Positions 9,217 to 17,509 of a DNA stretch of 47,918 nt are shown piece by piece. The stretch comes from Bacteroidota bacterium (GTDB lineage Bacteria > Bacteroidota > Ignavibacteria > Ignavibacteriales > Melioribacteraceae), in assembly GCA_023453125.1 (NCBI GenBank), contig JAEXUB010000019.1:1-47918 (forward strand), given 5' to 3'. Below the pieces are notes generated by a model. That model was not told where the DNA came from and did no database searches. It was given only the letters and a program-made list of their open reading frames with translations. A program made the position numbers and the translations under genes. Position 1 is the stretch's first letter, and each line of letters opens with the position of its first letter.

Positions 9217-10218
9217 TTATCTTAATTTCTGTATGAGAGTCTGAATATCTTCGGGCAATTCGGAATTGAAGAAAACATTTTCTTTTGTTCGGGGATGAAG
9301 AAAACCAAGAGTCTTGGCGTGAAGCGCCTGCCTTGGCATAATCTCCAGCAGGTTATCAATCCGGTTTTTCATTTTGGGAAGATCCGAACCGTAAACTATT
9401 TTTCTTCCGCCGTAGGTCGGGTCGCCGAAAATAGGGTGGTTAATCGATGACATATGAACACGGATCTGATGAGTTCGCCCCGTTTTGAGATGCAGTTTAA
9501 TCAGTGATGCAAATTCAAATTCCTCTACCACTTCATAAAATGTATGCGCGTGCTTTCCTTCCGTAGGATGAGTAGTAAAGATTTTCCTGTCTTTATTTGA
9601 ACGGGTAATATTGGCAATTACCTCCCCTTTTTTCTCCTTAAAGATGCCCCAGCAGACAGCCCAGTATTCTCTGATGATTGTATGATGATAGAACTGTTTT
9701 GCAAGCTGCGCGTGTGTCCATTCGTCTTTGGCTACAAGAAGGAGTCCGCTGGTTTCCTTGTCTATGCGGTGGACAATTCCGGGGCGCCCCGGCTCATTAA
9801 GACTGCTCAGCTTTTGTGTATGATGCAGCAGGGCATTAACCAGGGTGCCTGAAAAATTTCCAAGCGCCGGATGAGCAACCATTCCGGGAGGCTTGTTTAC
9901 TATAAGGAGATAATCATCTTCATAAATAATATCGAGGGGAATATCCTCCGGCTCTGTTTCTTCGGGACGCGGAGTCATAGGGATTGTAAGTTCAATTACA
10001 TCATTCGGGGTAACTATGTAGTTTGCTTTGGCAATTTTGCCGTTAACAAGAACAAGGGAGGCCTTAATGAGTTTCTGAATTCTGGAGCGGGTGGCATTTT
10101 CGACAGAATTTGTTAGATAAACGTCAAGCCGTTCTTTCTTCTTCCCTTCCGGAATTTCGTATTTAAATTTCTTTTCTGATATTATTTTCGACTTCGGGGG
10201 CCGATGGTTTTTCCTCAT
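9217..10218 (-). CDS. rluD: RluD-family 23S rRNA pseudouridine synthase
   Basis: Members convert uridines of 23S rRNA helix 69 (or related sites) to pseudouridine. An N-terminal S4 RNA-binding domain (about residues 28-80, RLDVYLTNSVE..SRIQKLIKASLVLVNG) precedes the catalytic domain. The catalytic aspartate is D153 in GIVHRIDKETSGLLLVAKD, and RTHQIRVHM lies further on. The ATG at 10218 gives 333 residues; another ATG at 10260 is in frame. Either start lies inside the lspA coding region (overlap of 56 bases or more in another frame), so translation is probably coupled to lspA. This is the last gene of the yggS-divIVA-ileS operon, matching ylyB in the Firmicutes cluster. Confidence 0.93.
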   Translation of the reverse strand: MRKNHRPPKSKIISEKKFKYEIPEGKKKERLDVYLTNSVENATRSRIQKLIKASLVLVNGKIAKANYIVTPNDVIELTIPMTPRPEETEPEDIPLDIIYEDDYLLIVNKPPGMVAHPALGNFSGTLVNALLHHTQKLSSLNEPGRPGIVHRIDKETSGLLLVAKDEWTHAQLAKQFYHHTIIREYWAVCWGIFKEKKGEVIANITRSNKDRKIFTTHPTEGKHAHTFYEVVEEFEFASLIKLHLKTGRTHQIRVHMSSINHPIFGDPTYGGRKIVYGSDLPKMKNRIDNLLEIMPRQALHAKTLGFLHPRTKENVFFNSELPEDIQTLIQKLR

Positions 10219-10846
10219 CTTTTGATTCTTCTTCAATAACAGAGGAAGAGGCCGTATCATCAATTATAACGGACCCTGCTTCCCCCTCCAGAATTTTGTT
10301 CTCTTCAGGCTCAAGGCTCTTATGGAATATCATAAGCAGTATAACCCCTACCGTAACGGAAGAATCGGCAATATTGAAAATGGGGAAACTGTTGAACCTG
10401 TGACCGAATAATGTAAAATCAAAAAAATCGACATGTATAAAATCGACTACTCTACCATAAAAAAGCGGGGCATAATCGTAGAAAATCCCGTACAATGCAC
10501 GGTCAATAAGATTTCCTACAGCACCTCCAAGAATCAGGGCGAGGGAGAAGCGGACAATAAGCTTATGATACCTTACTTTGTACAGATAAAAGATTATTCC
10601 AATGCTGGCGGCCAGCGAAAAGAGGGAGAGGAACAGTTTAGATGCCTCCCCTACTTCAATGCCGAAAGCCATACCCGGATTTTCGACAAATGTAATTTTA
10701 ACACTCTCCCCGAAAACTCTAATGCTTTCGGCGTAACGCATTCCGTCAATATGAATGCCGAGAAACGGAATGCTGAATCCTTTAACCAACAGTTTCGAAA
10801 CCTGATCAATAATAACAATGAAGAACGTTGCGTAAAGTACTTTCAA
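10163..10846 (-). CDS. lspA: Lipoprotein signal peptidase (signal peptidase II)
   Basis: The product is an inner-membrane aspartic protease that cleaves prolipoprotein signal peptides after lipidation. Four membrane helices are visible. The catalytic pair is D135 (GRVVDFIHVDFF) and D161 (FNIADSSVT), and the GGAVGNLIDR block is intact. At 227 residues it is longer than the usual 150-190. The excess is an acidic, Ser/Glu-rich cytoplasmic tail from about residue 178, without recognisable domain, and part of its coding sequence also encodes the start of rluD in another frame. The gene begins 12 bases after the DksA-like gene. The TPR lipoprotein at 23562 is one likely substrate in this window. 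Confidence 0.95.
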   Translation of the reverse strand: MKVLYATFFIVIIDQVSKLLVKGFSIPFLGIHIDGMRYAESIRVFGESVKITFVENPGMAFGIEVGEASKLFLSLFSLAASIGIIFYLYKVRYHKLIVRFSLALILGGAVGNLIDRALYGIFYDYAPLFYGRVVDFIHVDFFDFTLFGHRFNSFPIFNIADSSVTVGVILLMIFHKSLEPEENKILEGEAGSVIIDDTASSSVIEEESKDEEKPSAPEVENNIRKEI

Positions 10847-10858
10847 GATAAATCCTTT

Positions 10859-11569
10859 TTATGAGCCTGGATTAGTTTTCATATTCTGTTTAACCTGCAG
10901 ACAGTGCTGTGTATGGGGCACCGCAAGGAGGCGTTCCTTTGGAATAAGAGGACAGGTAGGGCATAAGTTCTGAGGCTCGTCAATGCATTCAATACAGATT
11001 CCGTAGGTGCCGTTTTCAATTCTCTGTAGAGCATCTTCAAGGTACCCGAGGAATTTGTTCTCTCTCTGAGCCCAGAGATATAATTTTTCCCTTTCCATTG
11101 CGTCTGTGCCCTGTTCTGCCATATGGAGTGAATAGGGGGAGTTTTCATTAACATACTGTCCTGTTGTAGGATCCATCATCTGTTCTTTCAGATTCTGGAG
11201 CTGTTCAATTATTTCGTTTCTCTTTTCGAGAATTACTTTCTTGAAAGCTTCAAGATCCTTAGGACCGTAGCCCTGAATTTTCTTAACCTTTTTGGTAGGG
11301 GAAATAACTTCTACTTTATGATGCGTAGGTTTTCTTTCCGGTTTAACCGCTTTTTTCTCGACGGTCTTTTTTTCAACTGCTTTTTTAGGGGCAACTTTAG
11401 CCTTAACCTCTTTTTTCGGTTTCGGCGCAGCTTTTTTGGGGGCCGGCTTTGCGGCAGGTTTAGCCTTCTTTACCGGTTTTGCCTTTGGTTTTGCAGCCGG
11501 TTTCGGCTTGGCAGCTGCTTTTTTAGGTTTTTCTTTTGCAGCTTTCTTTGGTGTTGCTTTCTTTGCCAT
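10859..11569 (-). CDS. DksA/TraR-type zinc-finger protein with Lys/Ala/Pro-rich histone-like tail
   Basis: Residues 1-80 are almost only Lys, Ala and Pro (KPKPAAKPKAKPVKKAKP type), resembling the tails of histone H1-like bacterial proteins and likely to bind DNA or RNA. Residues 100-225 are a DksA/TraR-like module: a helical hairpin (DLEAFKKVILEKRNEIIEQL), the Firmicutes-type SPYSLHMAEQGTDAMEREK block, and a four-Cys zinc finger C192-x2-C195-x7-C203-x2-C206. The DksA tip motif DxxDxA reads E-Q-G-T-D-A, so a classical ppGpp-cofactor role is uncertain. A strong GGAGGT at 11574-11579 marks the start. It lies between ileS and lspA, exactly where Bacillus has the DksA-like ylyA. Confidence 0.88.
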   Translation of the reverse strand: MAKKATPKKAAKEKPKKAAAKPKPAAKPKAKPVKKAKPAAKPAPKKAAPKPKKEVKAKVAPKKAVEKKTVEKKAVKPERKPTHHKVEVISPTKKVKKIQGYGPKDLEAFKKVILEKRNEIIEQLQNLKEQMMDPTTGQYVNENSPYSLHMAEQGTDAMEREKLYLWAQRENKFLGYLEDALQRIENGTYGICIECIDEPQNLCPTCPLIPKERLLAVPHTQHCLQVKQNMKTNPGS

Positions 11570-11593
11570 AATTACCTCCGTTTCGTATAATAA

Positions 11594-14500
11594 TTAAACT
11601 TTTACCACTGTTATTTTACAGTTGAAATCGCCGATCTTCCATTCCTGGGTAAATCCCCCTTCGGCAGAAGAACGGGATATTGAACCGGCCAGCACTTCAT
11701 TGCAAATATATGAGGAGAATTTCTCTATATATCCGGTAAATTGTTCATCCCCTTCAACGAAAACATTTATTCTGTCTACAACGTCAAATCCCGCATCCTT
11801 TCTCATATTCTGAACCCTGTTCACAAATTCCCTTGCATATCCTTCGGCAATAAGGTCTTCAGATAGTTCCGTATCAACGGCTACCGTAACCCCTTCTTCC
11901 GACTCAACCATCCATCCTTCTATTTCTGTACTTATAATTTCTACATCTTCAATTGAGATTGTTACATCTTCACCTTCGACTTTAAGAGTATACTGCTTAT
12001 CCTTTTCAATTGCGGCAATAGCTTCTTTACCGAGATTCTTAATCTCATTTGCAAGCGATTTAACCCGCTTGCCGTACTTTGGACCAATAGCCTTGAAGTT
12101 TGCTTTAATCGATTTATTTACAATTCCGCTGTCGTCTTCAAGTACTATCAGGTCTTTAATGTTAACTTCATCCAGAATAACATCTTTCATATTAAGTACT
12201 GCATCGCGGTATTTGCTGTCTACGGCAATCATAATCTTGCTCAGTGGCTGGCGCACTTTTAGGTTATGCTTAGCCCTCATAGATCTTGTGAGATAAACCA
12301 CATGCTGAGCCAGATCCATCCTGATTTCAAGATCAGAATCATTATAAACCGGTTCCGGAAGCGAAGCGAGATGAACCGATTCAAACTTTTCCCTTCCTGT
12401 AGCCTTATTCAGCCTCTGATAAATATCTTCAGCAATGAAAGGCGCAAAAGGAGAAGTAAGCTTGGCTATTGTAACAAGGCATTCATAAAGAGTCTGGTAA
12501 GCCGAGATCTTGTTGCTGTTATTTTCCGATTTCCAGAAACGGCGGCGGCTGCGGCGTACATACCAGTTTGAAAGCTGGTCGATTGTAAAGCTGCTTACAG
12601 CGCGTGCCGCTTTTGTCAGATCGTAGCTCTCCATCATTTCTTTATACTCTTTTACAACTGAGCTCAATTTAGAAATAATCCACCTGTCAATTTCAGGCCG
12701 TTCGGCGTAAGGTATTAGTTCTTCGCTGAAATTAAAATTATCTACGTTGGCGTACAATGCAAAAAACGAGTATGTATTAACCAGTGTGCCGAAGAATTTT
12801 CTCTGTACTTCAGCAAGCCCTTCTTCGTCGAACAGAGTCGGTTTCCAGGCAGGGCTTGTAGTAATAAGGTACCAGCGGCTTGCATCGGCGCCGTATTTGT
12901 TAAAGAGCATAAAAGGATCTACCACATTTCCTTTGGATTTGCTCATCTTCTGCCCTTCCTTATCGAGAATGAGTTCATTTACGATAAGATTCTTAAAGGC
13001 AACATTATCAAAAAGCATTGTGGATATTGCGTGGAGCGTATAGAACCATCCTCTTGTCTGGTCAATACCTTCGCTTATGAAGTCGGCAGGGAAATTGCTC
13101 CTGAATATTTCCTTGTTTTCAAAAGGATAATGCCACTGTGCAAAAGGCATCGAACCGCTGTCGTACCATACGTCAATCAATTCGGGAGTACGGGTATATA
13201 CTTTTCCCTCTTTTTCAAATTTTACATCGTCAACAAATGGTTTATGAAGGTCTATTTCATCTGCCGGAAGATCTTTTACCATAATTCTCTTCCCGTCACG
13301 GATTACATATCCCTCTTTCAATTCTTCAATGGAGCCAACGCAAATCATCTCCCCATCCTCATTAAGCCAGATAGGAAGCGGGGTGCCCCAGTAACGGTCG
13401 CGCGATAATGACCAGTCTTTATTTTCTTCGAGCCAGTTTCCGAAACGTCCGGCGCCTACTTCGGGCGGGCACCAGTTAATTTCCTTATTCAGCTCAATCA
13501 TTCTCTTTGCTATTTCGGTTGTGCGGATATACCAGCTGTCGCGCGCATAGTAAATAAGAGGGTTATCGCATCTCCAGCAGTGCGGATACGAGTGTGTATA
13601 GTCATTCCCGGCGCGGTAAATTAAGCCTCTCTCTTTCAGATTACGGAGAATATCGGGATCGGCTCCCTTTTCCTCGTGTGTCTGGAACTGGAGGGTTTTT
13701 ACAAGTCTGCCGGCAAAATCGGTAATCTCTTCTGTGAATCTTCCCCCCTTTGTAACAGGCTGAAGGAAAGGAAGGTCATATTTTCTTGATACTTCATAAT
13801 CGTCTGCGCCGAATGCGGGGGCAATATGAACAACGCCGGTACCGTCTTCGGTGCTTACAAAATCCCCCGCCACAACATACCAGGCTCTTTTATCAACCTG
13901 AAGGTATGAGAAGAGAGGAATATACTCTTTATTGAGGAGAGCGGATCCTTTCAGCTTTTCAAGAATTGTATATTCTTCTTTTATTACTGAAAGCCTTGCT
14001 TCGGCAAGATATAGCACACCGTGCTTTTCGTTATTAATTTTAACGTAGTCAATTTCGGGACCAACGGCAAGAGCCACATTCGATATAAGAGTCCAAGGGG
14101 TTGTTGTCCAAACGAGAATTGATGCGTCTTCATCTTTAAGCTTGAATTTTGCATAGACATTCGGGTCCTGAACATCATCGTAGCCCAAGGCAAGCTCGTG
14201 AGATGAAAGAGGTGTTTCGCAGTGGGGACACTGTGGAACAATCTTAAAGCCCTTATATATTAATCCCTTTTTAAATAATTCGGAAAGGGACCACCAGATC
14301 GATTCGATATAATTATTTGTGCAGGTAATGTATGCGTCGTCAAGGTTAATCCAGTAACCCATTCTTTCCGTTAGGGTTTTCCATCCTTCAGTCATCTCGA
14401 TATGATGATAAACGAGGTCTTTCGCCTTCTTATTGAAAGCGGCAACGCCGTATTTTTCAATATCCGATTTCTGCTGGAAATCGAGTTCCTTCTCGAGAGC

Positions 14501-14782
14501 AATTTCTATCGGGAGGCCGTGTGTATCCCAACCGGCTTTGCGGTGCACCTGGTAGCCTGTTAATGTCTTATAGCGGCAGACAGAATCCTTTAACGCTCTT
14601 GCCATAACATGGTGAATTCCGGGGCGCCCGTTTACCGTAGGGGGGCCTTCGTAGAATGTAAATGATTTATTCTCATCTCTAGTTGAAATGCTTTTTTCAA
14701 ATATTCCGTGTTCTTTCCAGAATTTTAAGACCTTTTCTTCAATTTCCGGATAATTTACTCTTTCGCCGTATTGTTCAAACAT
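11594..14782 (-). CDS. ileS: Isoleucyl-tRNA synthetase, eukaryote-like type 2, with GIHH signature
   Basis: This class I synthetase charges tRNA-Ile. The length of 1062 residues, the KMSKSKGN loop (K612-S616), and a C-terminus without the zinc-binding domain of type-1 bacterial IleRS identify the eukaryote-like IleRS2 group, known for low sensitivity to mupirocin. The first signature, normally HxGH, reads G55-I56-H57-H58 (PTVNGRPGIHHVMARALKD), that is, first and third residues exchanged. This altered GxHH form has been described in some IleRS2 and linked to very high mupirocin resistance. The editing domain (CP1) has the expected TGVVHIAPAFGADDYE block. It is the only IleRS in the window and appears to be the housekeeping copy in a cell-division operon. 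Confidence 0.97.
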   Translation of the reverse strand: MFEQYGERVNYPEIEEKVLKFWKEHGIFEKSISTRDENKSFTFYEGPPTVNGRPGIHHVMARALKDSVCRYKTLTGYQVHRKAGWDTHGLPIEIALEKELDFQQKSDIEKYGVAAFNKKAKDLVYHHIEMTEGWKTLTERMGYWINLDDAYITCTNNYIESIWWSLSELFKKGLIYKGFKIVPQCPHCETPLSSHELALGYDDVQDPNVYAKFKLKDEDASILVWTTTPWTLISNVALAVGPEIDYVKINNEKHGVLYLAEARLSVIKEEYTILEKLKGSALLNKEYIPLFSYLQVDKRAWYVVAGDFVSTEDGTGVVHIAPAFGADDYEVSRKYDLPFLQPVTKGGRFTEEITDFAGRLVKTLQFQTHEEKGADPDILRNLKERGLIYRAGNDYTHSYPHCWRCDNPLIYYARDSWYIRTTEIAKRMIELNKEINWCPPEVGAGRFGNWLEENKDWSLSRDRYWGTPLPIWLNEDGEMICVGSIEELKEGYVIRDGKRIMVKDLPADEIDLHKPFVDDVKFEKEGKVYTRTPELIDVWYDSGSMPFAQWHYPFENKEIFRSNFPADFISEGIDQTRGWFYTLHAISTMLFDNVAFKNLIVNELILDKEGQKMSKSKGNVVDPFMLFNKYGADASRWYLITTSPAWKPTLFDEEGLAEVQRKFFGTLVNTYSFFALYANVDNFNFSEELIPYAERPEIDRWIISKLSSVVKEYKEMMESYDLTKAARAVSSFTIDQLSNWYVRRSRRRFWKSENNSNKISAYQTLYECLVTIAKLTSPFAPFIAEDIYQRLNKATGREKFESVHLASLPEPVYNDSDLEIRMDLAQHVVYLTRSMRAKHNLKVRQPLSKIMIAVDSKYRDAVLNMKDVILDEVNIKDLIVLEDDSGIVNKSIKANFKAIGPKYGKRVKSLANEIKNLGKEAIAAIEKDKQYTLKVEGEDVTISIEDVEIISTEIEGWMVESEEGVTVAVDTELSEDLIAEGYAREFVNRVQNMRKDAGFDVVDRINVFVEGDEQFTGYIEKFSSYICNEVLAGSISRSSAEGGFTQEWKIGDFNCKITVVKV

Positions 14783-14796
14783 AATTTCTACTTAGT

Positions 14797-15429
14797 TTAT
14801 TGTTGGATATCCTGATTTTCTTCCGATTGATATTTTTTAATCAATTCTCTTTCAGCAGAAATAAACTCTTTAATCTGCTGTTCAATTTTTTCTTTGCTGA
14901 AAGCGGCATCGTGAGCCTTCTTTTCAGCTTCGAATATAATTTTTTCCCCTTTAATTCTGGCTTCTTCAACAATCAATTCCGCTTCTTTGCGGGCATTGGC
15001 AGAAATAAGCTCAGACTCGTCTTCAACTTCGGTTCTTCTAACTTCAACCATTTTCTGCAGGTGTATAACCTCGGCAACAGCCATTCCAAAGAGAGCAACG
15101 GCTCCCAGCGATATATTGCGGAGAAGATAAAGAATAATATTTTCCACAAGAAATCCGCTGAATCCGAAATACTCATTGAAAAGTGTTACTACAACAATTG
15201 AGAGAAAAATTGCCGCTATAATTACCGCAAATACAACCTTGCCCCCGTGGTTATAGCCAAGGGTTTTATTTATGAGCCATCCGCAGGAGAATGCAAAGAT
15301 GGATAAAACAAACCAGACGGAAAAACTGGGCAGCCCGGCTGCGAAAAGATCGGTGCTGAGAAAATTGGCGGCAAAAATAATAATAGCCAGAAGAAACGCC
15401 GTAGTGTAATATACCGGTTTATGTTTCAT
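14797..15429 (-). CDS. Unrecognised 4-TM protein with C-terminal coiled coil
   Basis: I do not recognise this family. Four hydrophobic segments fall near residues 8-25, 38-55, 64-86 and 92-118. Residues 125-205 then form a charged, Ala/Glu/Lys-rich coiled coil (ARKEAELIVEEARIKGEKII, FEAEKKAHDAAFSKEKIEQQ) like the stalk of ATP synthase subunit b or the DivIVA C-terminus. Predicted location is the inner membrane with the coiled coil in the cytoplasm. Its ATG overlaps the PNP stop by one base and it ends 14 bases before ileS, so it belongs to the operon. Sitting two genes from divIVA, in the part of the cluster where Firmicutes carry the membrane protein YlmG/YggT, it is a candidate division or envelope factor; that is inference from position. 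Confidence 0.7.
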   Translation of the reverse strand: MKHKPVYYTTAFLLAIIIFAANFLSTDLFAAGLPSFSVWFVLSIFAFSCGWLINKTLGYNHGGKVVFAVIIAAIFLSIVVVTLFNEYFGFSGFLVENIILYLLRNISLGAVALFGMAVAEVIHLQKMVEVRRTEVEDESELISANARKEAELIVEEARIKGEKIIFEAEKKAHDAAFSKEKIEQQIKEFISAERELIKKYQSEENQDIQQ

Positions 15430-16250
15430 TAGATTCTCTTAATTACTTCTTTCATTATCATTGTCATTTTCGGTTCCGCTTCCATTGCAGTCGCAATAAT
15501 TTCTTCTACATTAACCGCTTTTAAGGAATCGGGGAAACACTCATCCGTAATTATGCTTATGCCCAAAACTCTCATTCCCATATGAACTGCCACAATATCC
15601 TCAGGTATGGTAGACATCCCCACGACGTCTGCGCCGGCAGCACGGAGAAAGCGGTATTCGGCTCTGGTCTCAAGATTTGGCCCGGGTACAGCGACGTAGA
15701 CCCCTTTCTGGACTTTAATTTTATTTTCGAGGGCTGCTTCTTCAGCAATTCTAATTAACTCGAGTGAATAAGGCTCGCTCATATCGGGAAAACGGGGCCC
15801 TAAAGTCTCTTCGTTCTTTCCAATAAGAGGATTATCGCCGAGCAGATTGATATGGTCGAGCATCAGCATTATATCCCCCCTCTTGTAAATAGGGTTCATT
15901 CCGCCGCAGGCGTTTGAGACAAGAAGAGTATGAACGCCGAGAAACTTCATTACGCGGACGGGATATGTAATCTGCTGCATTGTATAGCCTTCGTAATAAT
16001 GAAAGCGCCCCTGCATTGCAACAATCTTCTTACCGTTTATTTTTCCGAAAATCAGTTTCCCTTTATGCGATTCAACGGTAGACAGAGGAAAATGAGGCAG
16101 CTCTGAATAATCGAAAACATGTTCAATCTCAATATCCTTAACAAGGCCTCCCAGGCCGGTACCAAGTATAATTCCAATTTCGTAGTTATCCGAGGTTTTC
16201 TTTCTGATAACCTCTAAAGTCTCGTTAATTCTTCCTAATAAGCCGCTCAT
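15429..16250 (-). CDS. Purine nucleoside phosphorylase, trimeric class I
   Basis: The enzyme splits purine nucleosides with phosphate into base and ribose-1-phosphate in the salvage pathway. At 273 residues it has the trimeric PNP signatures: phosphate-binding GTGLGG (31-36), the ESHKG block with H62, GRFHYYEGY (81-89), NACGGMNP, E194 in GPNLETRAEYR and GADVVGMSTIPE. The residue that contacts the purine 6-position, N243 in human PNP, is D236 here (ISIITDECFP, same 42-residue distance from the conserved Glu). Such a change is known to relax specificity toward 6-aminopurines, so adenosine may also be used. It overlaps divIVA by four bases (ATGA) and the membrane-protein gene by one. Confidence 0.92.
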   Translation of the reverse strand: MSGLLGRINETLEVIRKKTSDNYEIGIILGTGLGGLVKDIEIEHVFDYSELPHFPLSTVESHKGKLIFGKINGKKIVAMQGRFHYYEGYTMQQITYPVRVMKFLGVHTLLVSNACGGMNPIYKRGDIMLMLDHINLLGDNPLIGKNEETLGPRFPDMSEPYSLELIRIAEEAALENKIKVQKGVYVAVPGPNLETRAEYRFLRAAGADVVGMSTIPEDIVAVHMGMRVLGISIITDECFPDSLKAVNVEEIIATAMEAEPKMTMIMKEVIKRI

Positions 16251-16792
16251 AAAAGTTTCTCCATTATTTCGTCTACGTTTATTTCAGCTTCTTCTTCTTT
16301 AATTTTCCGTTCGGCAATTCTGCCTATTTCAATTTCAATTTTTCTTTCGCTGAAATGAGTCTCAATAAGATTACTCTGAGTATTAACAATTGCGGCAAGC
16401 CGGGCAATGAGAAGATTTTTCTCTTCCCTTAGTGCCAAAACCGAATCGCGCACCGTATTGGCATTTTCCTTTGCTTTTTCAATTATCTGGGCCGCTTTAA
16501 GCTCTGCCTCTTTTAACATAAGGGCAGTCTGCTTTTTAACCGAGTCTATTGCCTTTGTAGAAGATTCCTGAGCATTAAGAAGTGTAGACTGGAGGCTCTT
16601 TTCAATCTTCTTATATTCCTTAAGCTGCTCATTAAGAATTTCAGCTTCTTTTTTCAGCCTTTCATTTTCAGATGAAATATTGTCGAACTCATCCGCCACC
16701 TTCTCAAGAAAGGCCTGAACTTCATCCTTATCGTAGCCTCTTAGAACCCTGTTGAATTCCTGGCTTTTTATGCTGAAAGGAGTAAACTTCAT
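16247..16792 (-). CDS. DivIVA domain-containing coiled-coil protein
   Basis: The N-terminus MKFTPFSIKSQEFNRVLRGY followed by DKDEVQAFLEKVADEF is the standard DivIVA membrane-curvature-binding domain. It is followed by a long coiled coil to about residue 145 and an acidic, Ile/Glu-rich tail. The 181-residue size fits DivIVA/GpsB-like proteins that sit at septa or poles and recruit division and cell-wall enzymes. DivIVA proteins are best known in Gram-positives but occur in several Gram-negative phyla. The gene lies directly after yggS (10-base gap) and overlaps the PNP gene. Confidence 0.9.
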   Translation of the reverse strand: MKFTPFSIKSQEFNRVLRGYDKDEVQAFLEKVADEFDNISSENERLKKEAEILNEQLKEYKKIEKSLQSTLLNAQESSTKAIDSVKKQTALMLKEAELKAAQIIEKAKENANTVRDSVLALREEKNLLIARLAAIVNTQSNLIETHFSERKIEIEIGRIAERKIKEEEAEINVDEIMEKLL

Positions 16793-16802
16793 TTTCCACT
16801 CC

Positions 16803-17489
16803 TCAATTTAAGTAATTCCGTTCGCCGAAAATCGCGGTGCCGATACGTATCATTGTAGCCCCCTCTTCAATTGCCGTCTCAAAGTCGTTGGTCATTCCCA
16901 TTGAAAGCTCTGTAACGGGAAAGCCTTCTGCCTTCAGCATATCGAAAAGTCCTTTTGCCCCTTTGAAACAGTCCCTTATAACCTTTTGGTCATCGGTATA
17001 GGGAGCCATTGTCATCAGTCCGCATAGTTTTAAAGAACCCGAATCTGCACAAAATTTTGCAATACTCAATATATCATTTTTATCATTTAAACCGAATTTA
17101 GATTCTTCTCCGGAGGTATTAACTTCGAGTAGAATTTTCTGTACTTTATTCAGTTTTGAGGCCCTAAGATTAATTTCTTCGGCCAGTTTTAGAGAATCCA
17201 CAGAATGGATAAACTCCGCGTGCTCAATAATATACTTAACTTTATTAGACTGAAGGTGCCCAATCATATGCCAGGAAAGAGGAAGAGAGAGGGATTCTGC
17301 CTTCAATTTAAGTTCCTGCGCCTTATTTTCCCCGAAATCAAGATGTCCGGCATCAAACAATTCCCTTATTTCCGCCGCCGGACGGGTTTTAGAAACCGCA
17401 ATAAGAGTAATTTCCGCCGGATTCCGGCCACAAAAATTGCACGTTTTCGCGATTTTTTCTTTAATTATTTGAAGATTTTCTGATATCAT
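16803..17489 (-). CDS. yggS: YggS/YlmE-family pyridoxal phosphate homeostasis protein
   Basis: A small single-domain, alanine-racemase-like TIM barrel that binds PLP and maintains vitamin B6 balance; no racemase partner domain is present. Visible blocks are TLIAVSKTRPAAEIRELFDAG with the PLP lysine (K34), FGENKAQELKLKAE, WHMIGHLQSNKVKY, the LMTMAPY region, LSMGMTNDFETAIEEGATMIRIG and the terminal FGERNY. The 228-residue length is typical. It is the first gene of the operon, preceded by a sigma70-like promoter candidate. Its homologue ylmE opens the same stretch in Firmicutes. Confidence 0.95.
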   Translation of the reverse strand: MISENLQIIKEKIAKTCNFCGRNPAEITLIAVSKTRPAAEIRELFDAGHLDFGENKAQELKLKAESLSLPLSWHMIGHLQSNKVKYIIEHAEFIHSVDSLKLAEEINLRASKLNKVQKILLEVNTSGEESKFGLNDKNDILSIAKFCADSGSLKLCGLMTMAPYTDDQKVIRDCFKGAKGLFDMLKAEGFPVTELSMGMTNDFETAIEEGATMIRIGTAIFGERNYLN

Positions 17490-17509
17490 TTTACAATAAT
17501 TAAGCTCGG

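Noticed and set aside
11318..11590. Phe/Arg-rich plus-strand frame opposite the DksA-like gene
   Set aside because: It is the antisense of the Lys/Ala/Pro repeat, which gives a low-complexity frame without any other support.
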